Source of the DNA: Phascolarctobacterium sp. | GTDB taxonomy: Bacteria > Bacillota > Negativicutes > Acidaminococcales > Acidaminococcaceae | Reading direction: 5' to 3' | Length of the DNA stretch: 64,000 nucleotides | Assembly (NCBI GenBank): GCA_030540395.1 | Contig: JAUNWI010000001.1 | Span: 1-64,000 of the forward strand | Shown: positions 34,958-43,516 of the stretch, one piece after another | Layout: each line of letters opens with the position of its first letter | Position numbering within the stretch: position 1 is the first letter of the stretch | The notes under the pieces: generated by a model | What the model was told of the DNA's origin: nothing | What the model saw: the letters and a program-made list of their open reading frames with translations, nothing else | Databases searched by the model: none | Made by a program: the position numbers and the translations under genes

Positions 34958-36424
34958 TTATTTGACTGTCACTAATCTCGTACCAGGATAGTAGTGCTCC
35001 AAAATTTGGCGATAGGTGGTTTTTTCGTCCGCCACCACCATTCCCCGGGCACCCCAGGCACTAAGGCCCAAGCCCGTGCCCCTGCCCTTACCGTGGAAAA
35101 TGATTTTTTCTTCCTTGCCACCGCTGAGCATGTGGTAGCTGCGCAGCAGCTTATTCCACACAGGACGCTCGTCCTCCTTGACCTTGATGTCAATATCCTT
35201 GCTACCCACCTCGAAGCCATAGCGGTCTTCGATGGGCACCTTCAACGTCTCCGGAGGCGGTGTGCCTGTTTCCACGTCGAACAAGGTGCTCTTCAAGCCG
35301 ATGATATCGGCCAGCTCCGCGCCAGAGATTTTGGCTGTTCCGGCGCTGCCGGACAGGATCACATAGCGGACGCGACCAGTGGCCGTGCGGTCCTCATCGG
35401 GAGCGTCCAAGGGAGACAGGCGCACGCTGTTGAGCTTGCCCACAGCGTAGCCGCGTTGGGCAAGCTGGCCTTCTAAGAGGGCCGGAGTGGCGCGATGCTC
35501 CCATTTGTAGTCGGGGCTGTCGCTGTCGTAGTCTTCTACAGACTGGAGGTAGGAATAGTCCCTGTCCAGCGCGCCAGCGGCCCCTTCCGTGCGACCTCCT
35601 GACGAGGAGGTCGTGAGGGCCAAAATCGGCAGGCCAGTGGCGTCAGCCAAGTATTGGCCTGCGGTGGCGCTGATGAGCTTGGTAACGCCCGCCTTTTCGA
35701 TGCGCGGGCCTGTGCCCTCATAGGGCAGCTCTTTGTCGTTGGCAGTAAGGTCGTACTGCTTAGCACGACTGAGACGCTTGTGATGAAGGGCGTAGCTGCG
35801 AGCAGCCACAGCCTGGGCTTTGATAGCCTCGTCCGGCCAAACTACCATGGTTTTGGCAGGTAGCACGCTGGCCAAGTATTGCTCCAGGTCAACGTAGTTG
35901 ACCACCAGCAATTTGCCGTTGTCCGCCAGCACGCGCAGGTAGCCCTTGTAAGCGCGTTGGTTGACCTTCGGCAGTGCTTTGCCAGCAAAGGCGTGCACGG
36001 AAATCGTGCTGCCGAAGCTAAACTGTTTTTGCTTATTAGCTACATTTTCAGCATGTGCCACCGGTTCAGCCGATTGCTTATCTTTCGGCACTGGCTTATT
36101 TGAAACAATAGGTTGCGGCAGAGGATTTATCTTTGGAACAGGCTTAGCATTGGGCTCAACCTTATCCATGACTAATTTTCCCTCAGCCACGCAAAGGAAA
36201 TATTTACCCTTGGGCAAGACAGTCTTGTTCGAACCGCTTTGCACCTCAAAGTCGCTTTCGCAGCTAATCTCAGCTGTAGCTTGGTCATGCACCAGCGCAA
36301 CTCTAATTAACTCGGCAGCTTCAGTGCGACTGCAGCCAGAAGCTCCATACAAATAGCCTAAGGCTATCAATATCGTTATAATAATCTTCTTCAGCAAGTT
36401 CGTGGTCACCCCTCTCAGCCGCAT
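34958..36424 (-). CDS. SpoIID/LytB-domain protein
   Basis: This 488-residue exported protein has an N-terminal hydrophobic signal (about 11-30) and a Pro/Lys-rich linker. The SpoIID domain has the LEQYLASVLPAKTM, DEAIKAQAVAARSYA and SSSGGRTEG blocks (from about residue 175), followed by DSDSPDYKWE and the GRGTGLGLSAWGARGM ending. SpoIID proteins trim glycan strands; in spore formers they act in engulfment. In non-sporulating Negativicutes this ruv/queA-linked gene is a housekeeping wall enzyme. The first codons lie inside a palindromic half element; a GTG or TTG six or ten codons later could be the true start. Confidence 0.88.
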   Translation of the reverse strand: MRLRGVTTNLLKKIIITILIALGYLYGASGCSRTEAAELIRVALVHDQATAEISCESDFEVQSGSNKTVLPKGKYFLCVAEGKLVMDKVEPNAKPVPKINPLPQPIVSNKPVPKDKQSAEPVAHAENVANKQKQFSFGSTISVHAFAGKALPKVNQRAYKGYLRVLADNGKLLVVNYVDLEQYLASVLPAKTMVVWPDEAIKAQAVAARSYALHHKRLSRAKQYDLTANDKELPYEGTGPRIEKAGVTKLISATAGQYLADATGLPILALTTSSSGGRTEGAAGALDRDYSYLQSVEDYDSDSPDYKWEHRATPALLEGQLAQRGYAVGKLNSVRLSPLDAPDEDRTATGRVRYVILSGSAGTAKISGAELADIIGLKSTLFDVETGTPPPETLKVPIEDRYGFEVGSKDIDIKVKEDERPVWNKLLRSYHMLSGGKEEKIIFHGKGRGTGLGLSAWGARGMVVADEKTTYRQILEHYYPGTRLVTVK

Positions 36425-36490
36425 CTTGGCTAGTAAAATAGCTATTCGTTCGAAGGCGGCAGCTCCCCCCTAGGGGAGCCTCTCCTAAAG
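36410..36490. repeat. Half palindromic element at the spoIID start
   Basis: CCCCTCTCAGCCGCATC, TTGGCTAGTAAAATAGCTATT and GGCGGCAGCTCCCCCC/GGGGAGCC. It matches 19041-19112 nearly base for base. It covers the predicted first codons of the SpoIID gene, so its arrival may have replaced the native start. Confidence 0.85.
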
Positions 36491-36599
36491 CCTTACTATA
36501 CATTTCTTCAATAACTCTAATGCATACGCTTTAGTCTTGAATACTCAATAGCAAAACCTACAGACCATACTACATCAATACACTTGATAAGTACAGCAA

Positions 36600-36845
36600 G
36601 CATGGCTCTCTACATCAAAGCACTACGGCAGGAAAGTTCTTATTTACACCGACAAAAAAATCTTCCTCGAAGTGACTCATGCATGCAAAAAGTAAAGCTA
36701 AGCACTACCAAAATGTGATATAGACAACCCTTTTTGATAAATCTTTTTGGGTGAGCAAAAAGATTTTGTTTCCCGCGCTTTCTAAAAGCGCACGACCTTT
36801 TTGTTACTTTTTCGGTCGCTCGAAAAAGTAAACGAACAAAAGCCT
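36600..36845 (-). repeat. Three-hairpin element, copy 2
   Basis: It lies 12 bases after the queH stop. Stem 1 differs from copy 1 by a paired change (TTACTTTTTCG/CGAAAAAGTAA); stems 2 and 3 are kept. It aligns with 24680-24921 over about 245 bases. Confidence 0.8.
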
Positions 36846-36854
36846 TTTGCAAAA

Positions 36855-37469
36855 TTAATTATTATTCACCATCTTAATATGCTTACTAACCACCACAAAC
36901 TCACCCTTCGGAGGCTCGCCTTTCGGTCGCTTAACTATCTGATACCTATCCCTCTCGCTAAACACGCACCCACAATATTGTTGCCGATATAATCCCATCT
37001 CAAGACTAATATCCACCCCGCGCTGGTAGCCTGTGCGCCAATCCTCATAAAAAAACGGCACCCCAAACTCCTCCGCCGCGGCCTGTGCCTCACGCTTAAT
37101 CAGCTCATGCTTTTGATAGGGACTCACAAGCAAAGTAGTACTAAAGGCATCATATCCATGCTCCTTGGCAAACTGCGCCGCATAGCGCAACCTCACCCTG
37201 TAGCAATAGGCACAGCGCACGGACCCCACCTCATACTCATGGAGCATGCCACGCACGGTTTCCTCTAAGGGATAGCTTTTATTGATGATTAAATCATATT
37301 CTTTTTTCTCACAAAACTCCCGCAAAGTGCTCAAGCGCTGCTTGAACTCCTTGTAGGGATGAATATTGGGATTAAAATACAAAATGGAAAAATCCACACC
37401 GTCCCCTGTAAGCTTCTCCGTGGGATAGCAGGCGCAGGGCCCACAGCAGGCATGTAATAACAATTTCAT
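36855..37469 (-). CDS. queH: Epoxyqueuosine reductase QueH
   Basis: QueH reduces epoxyqueuosine to queuosine in tRNA, the last step, and is the cobalamin-independent replacement for QueG. The 204-residue protein carries the ACCGPCACYP start (8-17), CAYCYRVRL near 85-93 and QQYCGCVFS near 163-171, which supply the cysteines for the iron-sulfur and metal centres. It sits with queA and tgt in one run. The C-terminal SKHIKMVNNN tail is a little longer than needed. Confidence 0.94.
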   Translation of the reverse strand: MKLLLHACCGPCACYPTEKLTGDGVDFSILYFNPNIHPYKEFKQRLSTLREFCEKKEYDLIINKSYPLEETVRGMLHEYEVGSVRCAYCYRVRLRYAAQFAKEHGYDAFSTTLLVSPYQKHELIKREAQAAAEEFGVPFFYEDWRTGYQRGVDISLEMGLYRQQYCGCVFSERDRYQIVKRPKGEPPKGEFVVVSKHIKMVNNN

Positions 37470-37484
37470 AGCTTTGCAGGCCTC

Positions 37485-38489
37485 CTATTTTTCCGGCATG
37501 GGCACTCCCAAATAACGATAGGCCTCGCGGGTGGCACGCCGTCCACGGGGAGTACGCTGCAAGAGGCCCAGCTGAATCAGATAGGGCTCAATAACATCCT
37601 CAATGGTGCCTGACTCCTCGCTGACAGCAGCGGCAATGGTCTCAATACCCACCGGGCCACCGCCGAAGGTTTTCACGATGGTATTCAAAATACGCCTATC
37701 GTTGCGGTCCAGGCCATATCTATCAACCTCAAGCTTAGCCAAGGCTTCATCGGCCAGCTGACGGGTAATGGTCTCTACACCCAGCACTTGGGCAAAATCA
37801 CGCACACGCTTCAGCAGGCGGTTGGCAATACGGGGTGTACCACGACTGCGACGGGCAATCTCGTTGGCACCCTCGCCATCAATCTTCACGCCCAAAATAT
37901 CCGCTGCTCTGGTAATAATAAACTGCAGCTCCTCGGGCTTATAAAACTCCAGACGGCACTGCACTCCAAAGCGGTCGCGCAAGGGCGCAGCAATGGCACC
38001 CAAACGGGTGGTAGCACCAATAAGGGTAAAATGTGGCAAATCCAGCCGCACACTGCGGGCAGCAGGACCCTTGCCAATAATAATATCTAAAGCAAAATCC
38101 TCCATGGCGGAATATAAGATTTCCTCCACGGTTTTGGATAAGCGATGGATTTCGTCAATAAAAAGCACGTCATTATCACCCAAATTGGTGAGAATGGCTG
38201 CCAAATCTCCCTGACGCTCGATGGCCGGACCACTGGTTACGCGAATATTCACGTTCAGCTCGTTGGCAATAATATTGGCCAGAGTAGTTTTGCCAAGGCC
38301 CGGAGGTCCAAAGAGCAGCACATGGTCCAAGGCCTCATGACGGGCCGCCGCAGCCTTGATAAAGATGGACAGGTTGTCCTTCACTTGGCTTTGGCCGATA
38401 TATTCACTTAAAAGCCGGGGACGCAGGCTGTATTGCCAGCCATCGGCCTCTTGCTCTGCTCCGGCAATAATTCTGTCATCGAATTCCAT
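37485..38489 (-). CDS. ruvB: Holliday junction helicase RuvB
   Basis: RuvB is the AAA+ motor that moves Holliday junctions. The 334-residue protein has Walker [10 protein letters not shown] near 56-64, Walker [10 protein letters not shown] near 104-112, sensor TTRLG and the C-terminal winged helix ending [15 protein letters not shown] precedes ATG 38489. The gap to ruvA is 10 bases. Confidence 0.98.
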   Translation of the reverse strand: MEFDDRIIAGAEQEADGWQYSLRPRLLSEYIGQSQVKDNLSIFIKAAAARHEALDHVLLFGPPGLGKTTLANIIANELNVNIRVTSGPAIERQGDLAAILTNLGDNDVLFIDEIHRLSKTVEEILYSAMEDFALDIIIGKGPAARSVRLDLPHFTLIGATTRLGAIAAPLRDRFGVQCRLEFYKPEELQFIITRAADILGVKIDGEGANEIARRSRGTPRIANRLLKRVRDFAQVLGVETITRQLADEALAKLEVDRYGLDRNDRRILNTIVKTFGGGPVGIETIAAAVSEESGTIEDVIEPYLIQLGLLQRTPRGRRATREAYRYLGVPMPEK

Positions 38490-38499
38490 AAAACTCTCC

Positions 38500-39105
38500 T
38501 TACCTCTTCGCAAAGAGCTTCAGTGCCTGTCTGAGCACTTCCTCGCCGCTGAGCTTATCAGCGTCGGGAATTTGCTTCAGCACCGGCATAATTTCGCTAT
38601 TGCTGTAGCCCAAGGACGCCAACGCCTCCATGGCCTCCGCCACGGCGCCGCTACCTCCGGCAGCAACGCTTTCGCCAAAGTCGCTGCCCACCTCGCCGGT
38701 GGCAGCGCCCACCTTGTCCTTAAGCTCCAAGAGCATGCGCTCTGCCGTCTTTTTGCCAATGCCCGGCATCTTGGTCAAAGTCTTCACATCGCGACTTTGC
38801 ACTGCCAAATAAAAAGCATCAGGCTTAATGGCGGACAAAATACCAAGAGCCATCTTGGGGCCTACGCCGCTGACACCTAAGAGCAGCTCAAACAAATTAT
38901 AATATTCCTGGCTCAAAAAGCCATAGAGTAAAATTGCATCCTCACGCACCGCAGTGTGGGTATGCACCATGACCTGAGCACCCAAGGCCAGCTGCGCCAG
39001 ATGCGCCGCCGGCATAAAAACGCGGTAGCCCACGCCACCAGCGGTTTCGATAAGGCAAAAGTCCGAGCCCAAATAGCCCACATTGCCCTTAATGGAGCCA
39101 ATCAT
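38500..39105 (-). CDS. ruvA: Holliday junction protein RuvA
   Basis: RuvA forms the tetramer that holds the four-way junction for RuvB. The 201-residue protein has the N-terminal OB fold ([28 protein letters not shown]), two HhH motifs ([16 protein letters not shown] and [22 protein letters not shown]) and a C-terminal UBA-like domain. It follows ruvC directly (stop at 39106). Confidence 0.97.
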   Translation of the reverse strand: MIGSIKGNVGYLGSDFCLIETAGGVGYRVFMPAAHLAQLALGAQVMVHTHTAVREDAILLYGFLSQEYYNLFELLLGVSGVGPKMALGILSAIKPDAFYLAVQSRDVKTLTKMPGIGKKTAERMLLELKDKVGAATGEVGSDFGESVAAGGSGAVAEAMEALASLGYSNSEIMPVLKQIPDADKLSGEEVLRQALKLFAKR

Positions 39106-39600
39106 TTATCTTCCCTCCTGCCATCTACGCGTCGACGCAGTGTTCACGCCGCATATCGCCGCCGCCAAGGCATCCGCCGTATCATCGGGCTTAATCTTCT
39201 CCCGGATGTTGAGCAGATGCATCACCATGTAAATCACCTGCTCCTTGGTGGCACTGCCCGTGCCCACCACGCTGAGCTTGATTTGCATGGGTGTAAATTC
39301 CATCACAGGCAGTCCCTGATTGGCAGCAGCCAAAAGGGCCACGCCCCTGGCCTGGCCTACGGGAATAGCCGTGGTCACATTGCGGTTGAAAAAAAGCTTT
39401 TCAATGCTCATATAATCAGGATGAAAATGCTCGATAATATCGGTCAAATCATCATAGATTTTTTTCAAGCGTAGCTCCGGCAGCATGTCCTTATCCGTCA
39501 AAATGGAACCATAGAACACGGGACGCAAGCGATTGCCCGTCATGTCCACCAGACCATAGCCACAGATGGCTGTACCCGGGTCTATTCCTAAAACCAGCAT
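39106..39600 (-). CDS. ruvC: Holliday junction resolvase RuvC
   Basis: RuvC cuts Holliday junctions. The 164-residue protein has the four acidic active-site residues in LGIDPGT (Asp7), IEKLF (Glu), and the late DDTADALAAA block (Asp138 and Asp141 area). It is the first gene of ruvCAB. A terminator after the upstream yebC gene indicates a separate transcript. Confidence 0.97.
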   Translation of the reverse strand: MLVLGIDPGTAICGYGLVDMTGNRLRPVFYGSILTDKDMLPELRLKKIYDDLTDIIEHFHPDYMSIEKLFFNRNVTTAIPVGQARGVALLAAANQGLPVMEFTPMQIKLSVVGTGSATKEQVIYMVMHLLNIREKIKPDDTADALAAAICGVNTASTRRWQEGR

Positions 39601-39611
39601 AAAAAGTCCTC

Positions 39612-39650
39612 ACAAAAACAGAAAGCAGACAAAACCTTGCCTGCTTTCCC
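39612..39650 (-). terminator. Terminator of yebC
   Basis: GAAAGCAG and CTGCTTTC pair and the minus strand continues TGTTTTTG. It lies between yebC and ruvC. Confidence 0.75.
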
Positions 39651-39660
39651 GTAAATAATC

Positions 39661-40401
39661 TTATTCCTCGTCGTCTTCCGGCAAGTCAGCGTTGTGATAA
39701 ACGTCCTGAACGTCGTCCAGATCCTCCAGCACGTCCAGCATCTTTTGCACTCTTTCGGCGTCCTCTGCGCTCAGCTCAGCCATGGTATCAGGAATCATGG
39801 TGATTTCAGCCATTTCTACTTCAATACCAGCGTCTGCCAAAGCCTTTTCCACGTCATCAAAGGTATCCGGAGTGGTTACGATTTCGAAGCCCTCTTCTTC
39901 GTTTTTGATATCCTCAGCGCCAGCCTCCAGAGCAACCATCATCAGGTCGTCCTCTTCTACGCCAGTTTCCTTGCTAACAGCAAACACGCCCTTTTGTTGG
40001 AACATGTAGCCTACGCAGCCGGTAGCACCCAGGTTGCCGCCGTATTTGCTGAATACGTGACGTACGTCAGCAGCGGTACGGTTACGGTTATCAGTCAGGC
40101 AGCTAACCATCATAGCTACGCCGGCAGGACCATAACCTTCATAGGTGATTTCTTCAAAGCTTTGGCCTTCCAGTGCGCCTGCACCCTTTTGGATAGCGCG
40201 TTGGATGTTATCCTTAGGAATATTGTTAGCCTTAGCCTTGGACAGAGCCAGCTTCAGCTTCATGTTACCGGTGGGGTCGGAGCCGCCCATGCGTACAGCA
40301 ATGGTAATCTCGCGGGAGATTTTAGTGGTAATCTTGCCGCGCAGTGCGTCTGCTTTACCCTTTTTATGTTTAATGTTTGCCCATTTAGAATGTCCTGACA
40401 T
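39661..40401 (-). CDS. YebC/PmpR family translation/transcription factor
   Basis: This 246-residue protein begins MSGHSKWANIKHKKGKAD, the invariant start of the YebC family, and contains SKANNIPKDNIQRAI, YEGYGPGGVA-like and CVGYMFQQKGVF blocks. Members were long called transcription regulators (PmpR); some help ribosomes through proline stretches. GGAGGAATTAAAGT precedes the ATG. Neighbouring ruvC is a common partner. Confidence 0.95.
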   Translation of the reverse strand: MSGHSKWANIKHKKGKADALRGKITTKISREITIAVRMGGSDPTGNMKLKLALSKAKANNIPKDNIQRAIQKGAGALEGQSFEEITYEGYGPAGVAMMVSCLTDNRNRTAADVRHVFSKYGGNLGATGCVGYMFQQKGVFAVSKETGVEEDDLMMVALEAGAEDIKNEEEGFEIVTTPDTFDDVEKALADAGIEVEMAEITMIPDTMAELSAEDAERVQKMLDVLEDLDDVQDVYHNADLPEDDEE

Positions 40402-40567
40402 ACTTTAATTCCTCCAAACCTTCAATCAAAATTGATTTATCTAGCATTCTGTAAAAAATTAACATTCACCTTACTATTTTACCACGTTGTTTGACTTTTT
40501 ACAAGATGAAACAACTAACAACTGAATAAATTACCCCAAACAATCGCACCACACCGCGAAGCGGCAA

Positions 40568-40681
40568 TATGGTAAAGCATTTTCGATAAATCCTTTTGTG
40601 CGAGCAAAAGGATTTTGCTTTCCCACACTTTCTAGAAAGTGTGCACTTTCTTGCTACTTCTTTGGTGCCAAAGAAGTAGAC
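40568..40681 (-). repeat. Three-hairpin element, copy 3
   Basis: It abuts the NUDIX stop codon. All three stems differ from copies 1 and 2 by paired changes: CTACTTCTTTGG/CCAAAGAAGTAG, CACACTTTC/GAAAGTGTG and AAATCCTTTTG/CAAAAGGATTT. The spacing of stems is conserved. Confidence 0.8.
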
Positions 40682-41182
40682 TCACCCAAACACAGCTTTA
40701 ATAGAATCGTAATGCAGAAAAATCCCCTGCGCCGCTAAATCTTTAATCTCAGCTAAAGTGGCCAGCTTCCACTCCAAAACCTCCGCCTCCTGCACCTGAA
40801 CAGCACTAGGCTCGAAGTCCAACGTAAAGCGATAGCAGTCCACAAAGTAATTATCACCCTCGCCAGGATTCTCTCTGTGATAGGTCACCAAGGGTTCGCC
40901 GGGCACTGCGGCCACATCAAGGCCCGTTTCCTCCAGCACCTCCCGATTCACCGCCTGGCGGGAGCTTTCGCCGGCCATGCAGGCGCCTCCCGGCACCTCC
41001 CACCAGCCCGCTGCCCACGCCTTGGTCAGCACCCTGCGGGTAATCAAAAAGCGTCCGTCCGTGTGCTGCACCACGCCCAGCACGGTCAGGTGGTATTCAC
41101 CATCCTTCAGGCACCAATCATTGCGCTTCATGGTGCGCCCTGTCAGCTGTTTGTTGCTATCATATATATCCCAAAGCTCCAT
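40682..41182 (-). CDS. NUDIX hydrolase
   Basis: This 166-residue enzyme hydrolyses a nucleoside-diphosphate-linked compound. The Nudix box is complete: GGACMAGESSRQAVNREVLEETGL, with the REVLEE metal-binding glutamates. The N-terminal LWDIYDSNKQLTGR resembles the IDI/YfcD-like group that acts on nucleotide or isoprenoid diphosphates; the substrate cannot be told. ATG 41182 follows GGAGG. Confidence 0.9.
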   Translation of the reverse strand: MELWDIYDSNKQLTGRTMKRNDWCLKDGEYHLTVLGVVQHTDGRFLITRRVLTKAWAAGWWEVPGGACMAGESSRQAVNREVLEETGLDVAAVPGEPLVTYHRENPGEGDNYFVDCYRFTLDFEPSAVQVQEAEVLEWKLATLAEIKDLAAQGIFLHYDSIKAVFG

Positions 41183-41242
41183 CTTAACCTCCAAAAATTA
41201 CTGGAACATCTCGCATTTACCATAAGCAGCAAGCCTCATAAG

Positions 41243-41503
41243 CTATTTTGAGTCGTCAGTCCCATCCGCCTCATCAGGCTCCTTCGTTTCGTAAAACCTG
41301 TCCATATACCAAAATATCAGCTTCAAGCCCAGCGTCAACGCTACAAAAATACTGCCGCTATCATAATCAATATAGCCCAAGCGCAGGCTGTTAAGGCCCA
41401 CAATAAAAATCATATTCAGCCATAAAAAGCCGTAGAAGGCCAATATCACCTGCACATACCAGGGCGGCTTAATCCGTCTGTTGTAGCCATCATCAGGTAG
41501 CAT
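41243..41503 (-). CDS. Small membrane protein of unknown function
   Basis: This 86-residue protein has two hydrophobic helices (about 17-37 and 48-66), a Pro/Trp-rich start (RRIKPPWYVQVI) and an acidic tail ending in DDSK. It is not recognised. GGAGG lies 6-10 bases before the start. It is transcribed with the NUDIX gene 60 bases downstream and lies after the ribose terminator. Confidence 0.7.
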   Translation of the reverse strand: MLPDDGYNRRIKPPWYVQVILAFYGFLWLNMIFIVGLNSLRLGYIDYDSGSIFVALTLGLKLIFWYMDRFYETKEPDEADGTDDSK

Positions 41504-41559
41504 TTCCTTCCACCTCCTCTTATCAGCCCTTATATTATAACAAAAACAGGCGACCTACG

Positions 41560-41593
41560 CAAATGAAAACCCCTGCAGCGCCAGCTGCAGGGG
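41560..41593 (-). terminator. Terminator of the ribose operon
   Basis: CCCCTGCAGC and GCTGCAGGGG form a 10-bp stem followed by GTTTTC on the minus strand, about 50 bases after rbsB. Confidence 0.8.
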
Positions 41594-41642
41594 AGCTTTC
41601 TCACAAGTTGTCAGGAAGTGAGTAATATGTCGTTCTTAAAAA

Positions 41643-42557
41643 TTATTTCTTTTCAACGAGCTTCAGGGGAGCAGAAACCTTAGCTTCAACCTTTTCGCCT
41701 TTAGCAGCCTTTACAGCTACTTCCAGACCTTGCTTGCCCATTACATCAGGTTGTTGAGCGATGGTTGCGCTCATGGTGCCGTTTTCAACAGCCTTTACGC
41801 CGTCAGCAGTGCCGTCAAAGCCAACGATGAAAATCTTTTTGCCAGCGGATTTAGCAGCTTCGATTGCGCCCAAAGCCATTTCGTCGTTATGAGCGAAAAT
41901 AGCCTTTACGTCCGGATTAGCTTGCAGCATGTTTTCTGCAACGGTCAGGCCCTTGGAGCGGTCGAAATCAGCGGATTGCTTAGCAACAACGGTCAGCTTA
42001 GCGTCAGCCAGCTTGTGGAAGCCTTGGCCACGTTCACGGGTAGCGGATGCGCCGGGAATACCTTCCAGCTCAGCTACTTTAACCTTTTCGCCCAGCTTTT
42101 TGATAATGTATTCAGCAGCCATTTCGCCGCCCTTTACGTTATCGGAAGCAACCAAAGAAGCAACCTTGCCTGCATCAGCGCTGCGGTCCAGGCAAACAAC
42201 GGGGATATTAGCCTTGTTAGCAGCCTTTACGGAAGTGGAAATAGCAGCGGAGTCAACGGGGTTAACCAGCAGTACGTTGATGTTAGATTGCAACAGGTCA
42301 GCGATGTCGTTGGCTTGCTTAGCAGGGTCGTTTTGAGCGTCAACGATTTTTACGGTTACGCCCATTTCCTTAGCCTTAGCTTGTACGCCTTTAGCCAGGT
42401 CTACGAAGAAGGGGTTGTTTTGGGTGGATACTGCAAAGCCAACGGTGATTTTTTTGCCGCCGTCCTTAGCAGCTTCCTTCTTGTCGCCGCCACCGCAGCC
42501 AACAATCATCATAGCCATAGCTACCATCAAGGATAATACCAATAAGATTTTTTTCAT
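41643..42557 (-). CDS. rbsB: Ribose ABC transporter, substrate-binding lipoprotein
   Basis: RbsB binds D-ribose and delivers it to RbsAC. The 304-residue protein has a lipoprotein signal with lipobox IVGC, then the periplasmic-binding fold with AVSTQNNPFFVDLAKG, NPVDSAAI, CLDRSADAG and AIFAHNDEMALGAI blocks typical for RbsB. It is the last gene of rbsKDACB, ahead of a terminator. A few paralogous sugars such as allose or xylose cannot be excluded, but the rbsD and rbsK genes support ribose. Confidence 0.95.
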   Translation of the reverse strand: MKKILLVLSLMVAMAMMIVGCGGGDKKEAAKDGGKKITVGFAVSTQNNPFFVDLAKGVQAKAKEMGVTVKIVDAQNDPAKQANDIADLLQSNINVLLVNPVDSAAISTSVKAANKANIPVVCLDRSADAGKVASLVASDNVKGGEMAAEYIIKKLGEKVKVAELEGIPGASATRERGQGFHKLADAKLTVVAKQSADFDRSKGLTVAENMLQANPDVKAIFAHNDEMALGAIEAAKSAGKKIFIVGFDGTADGVKAVENGTMSATIAQQPDVMGKQGLEVAVKAAKGEKVEAKVSAPLKLVEKK

Positions 42558-42581
42558 GTTGAAGATTCCTCCTAAAATGTC

Positions 42582-43511
42582 TTAAGACTTTTTGCGGTCC
42601 ATGAGGACTGCCAGCAAAATTACAATACCTTTGACAACTTGTTGGTAGAAGCTGGATACATTCAAAATGTTCAAGCCATTATTCAAAGTGCCGATGATCA
42701 AAGCACCGATGATGGTGCCCACAATGCGACCCTTACCACCGCTTAAGCTGGTGCCGCCCAATACTACTGCAGCGATAGCATCCAGCTCATAGCCGGTGCC
42801 TGCAGTGGGCTGAGCGCTGTTCAAGCGGCTGGTGAGGATGGCGCCTGCCATACCGCACAAAAAGCCCGTAATAGTATAAGCGAAAATTTTGATTCTGTCA
42901 ATTTTAATGCCGGCAATAAAGGAAACCTTTTCGTTGCCGCCTACAGCGTAGGTTTTGCGACCCAGCGTAGTCTTGTGCAGAATGAAATAGGAAACGGCGA
43001 ACATCAACAGCATCATGATGGCTGGCACGGGCAGGCCCATAAAGTAGCCTTGGCCAAAGCCATGGAAAAGCTCGCTTTCAGTTAAGCTGCTGATGGGGTT
43101 ACCATTGGTGTAAACCAGTGTCAGACCGCGGAAAATGGTCATGGTGGCCAAGGTAGCAATAAAGGGAGCAACCTTGCCCTTGGTAATTACGAGGCCGTTG
43201 ACAGCGCCCAAAACAGCGCCCATAAGGCAGGCCAGTACAATGCCTACAATGGGGTTATTGCCGCTCTTGATAAAGCTGCCCATGAGCACGGAGCTCAGTG
43301 CCAAAATACTACCAACGGACAGGTCAATGCCGCCGGTCAAAATAACAAAGGTCATACCGAAGGAAATGAGGGCGTTGATGGAAACCTGACGGAGCAAATT
43401 TTTCAAGTTGCTGGGGTCGATAAAGCTGCTGTTGAGGCAGGAAATGACTGCGAACAGTACTACCAGACCAATCACTGAGCCGGATTTTTTTAACATTGCT
43501 TTCATATTCAT
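42582..43511 (-). CDS. rbsC: Ribose ABC transporter permease
   Basis: RbsC is the membrane channel. The 309-residue protein has 9-10 hydrophobic segments, GMTFVILTGGIDLSVGSILALSSV near 52-75 and VVLGGTSLSGGKGRIVGTIIGA near 247-268, the RbsC EAA-like region that contacts RbsA. Spacing to rbsA is 5 bases and to rbsB 24 bases. Confidence 0.96.
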   Translation of the reverse strand: MNMKAMLKKSGSVIGLVVLFAVISCLNSSFIDPSNLKNLLRQVSINALISFGMTFVILTGGIDLSVGSILALSSVLMGSFIKSGNNPIVGIVLACLMGAVLGAVNGLVITKGKVAPFIATLATMTIFRGLTLVYTNGNPISSLTESELFHGFGQGYFMGLPVPAIMMLLMFAVSYFILHKTTLGRKTYAVGGNEKVSFIAGIKIDRIKIFAYTITGFLCGMAGAILTSRLNSAQPTAGTGYELDAIAAVVLGGTSLSGGKGRIVGTIIGALIIGTLNNGLNILNVSSFYQQVVKGIVILLAVLMDRKKS

Positions 43512-43516
43512 AATCT

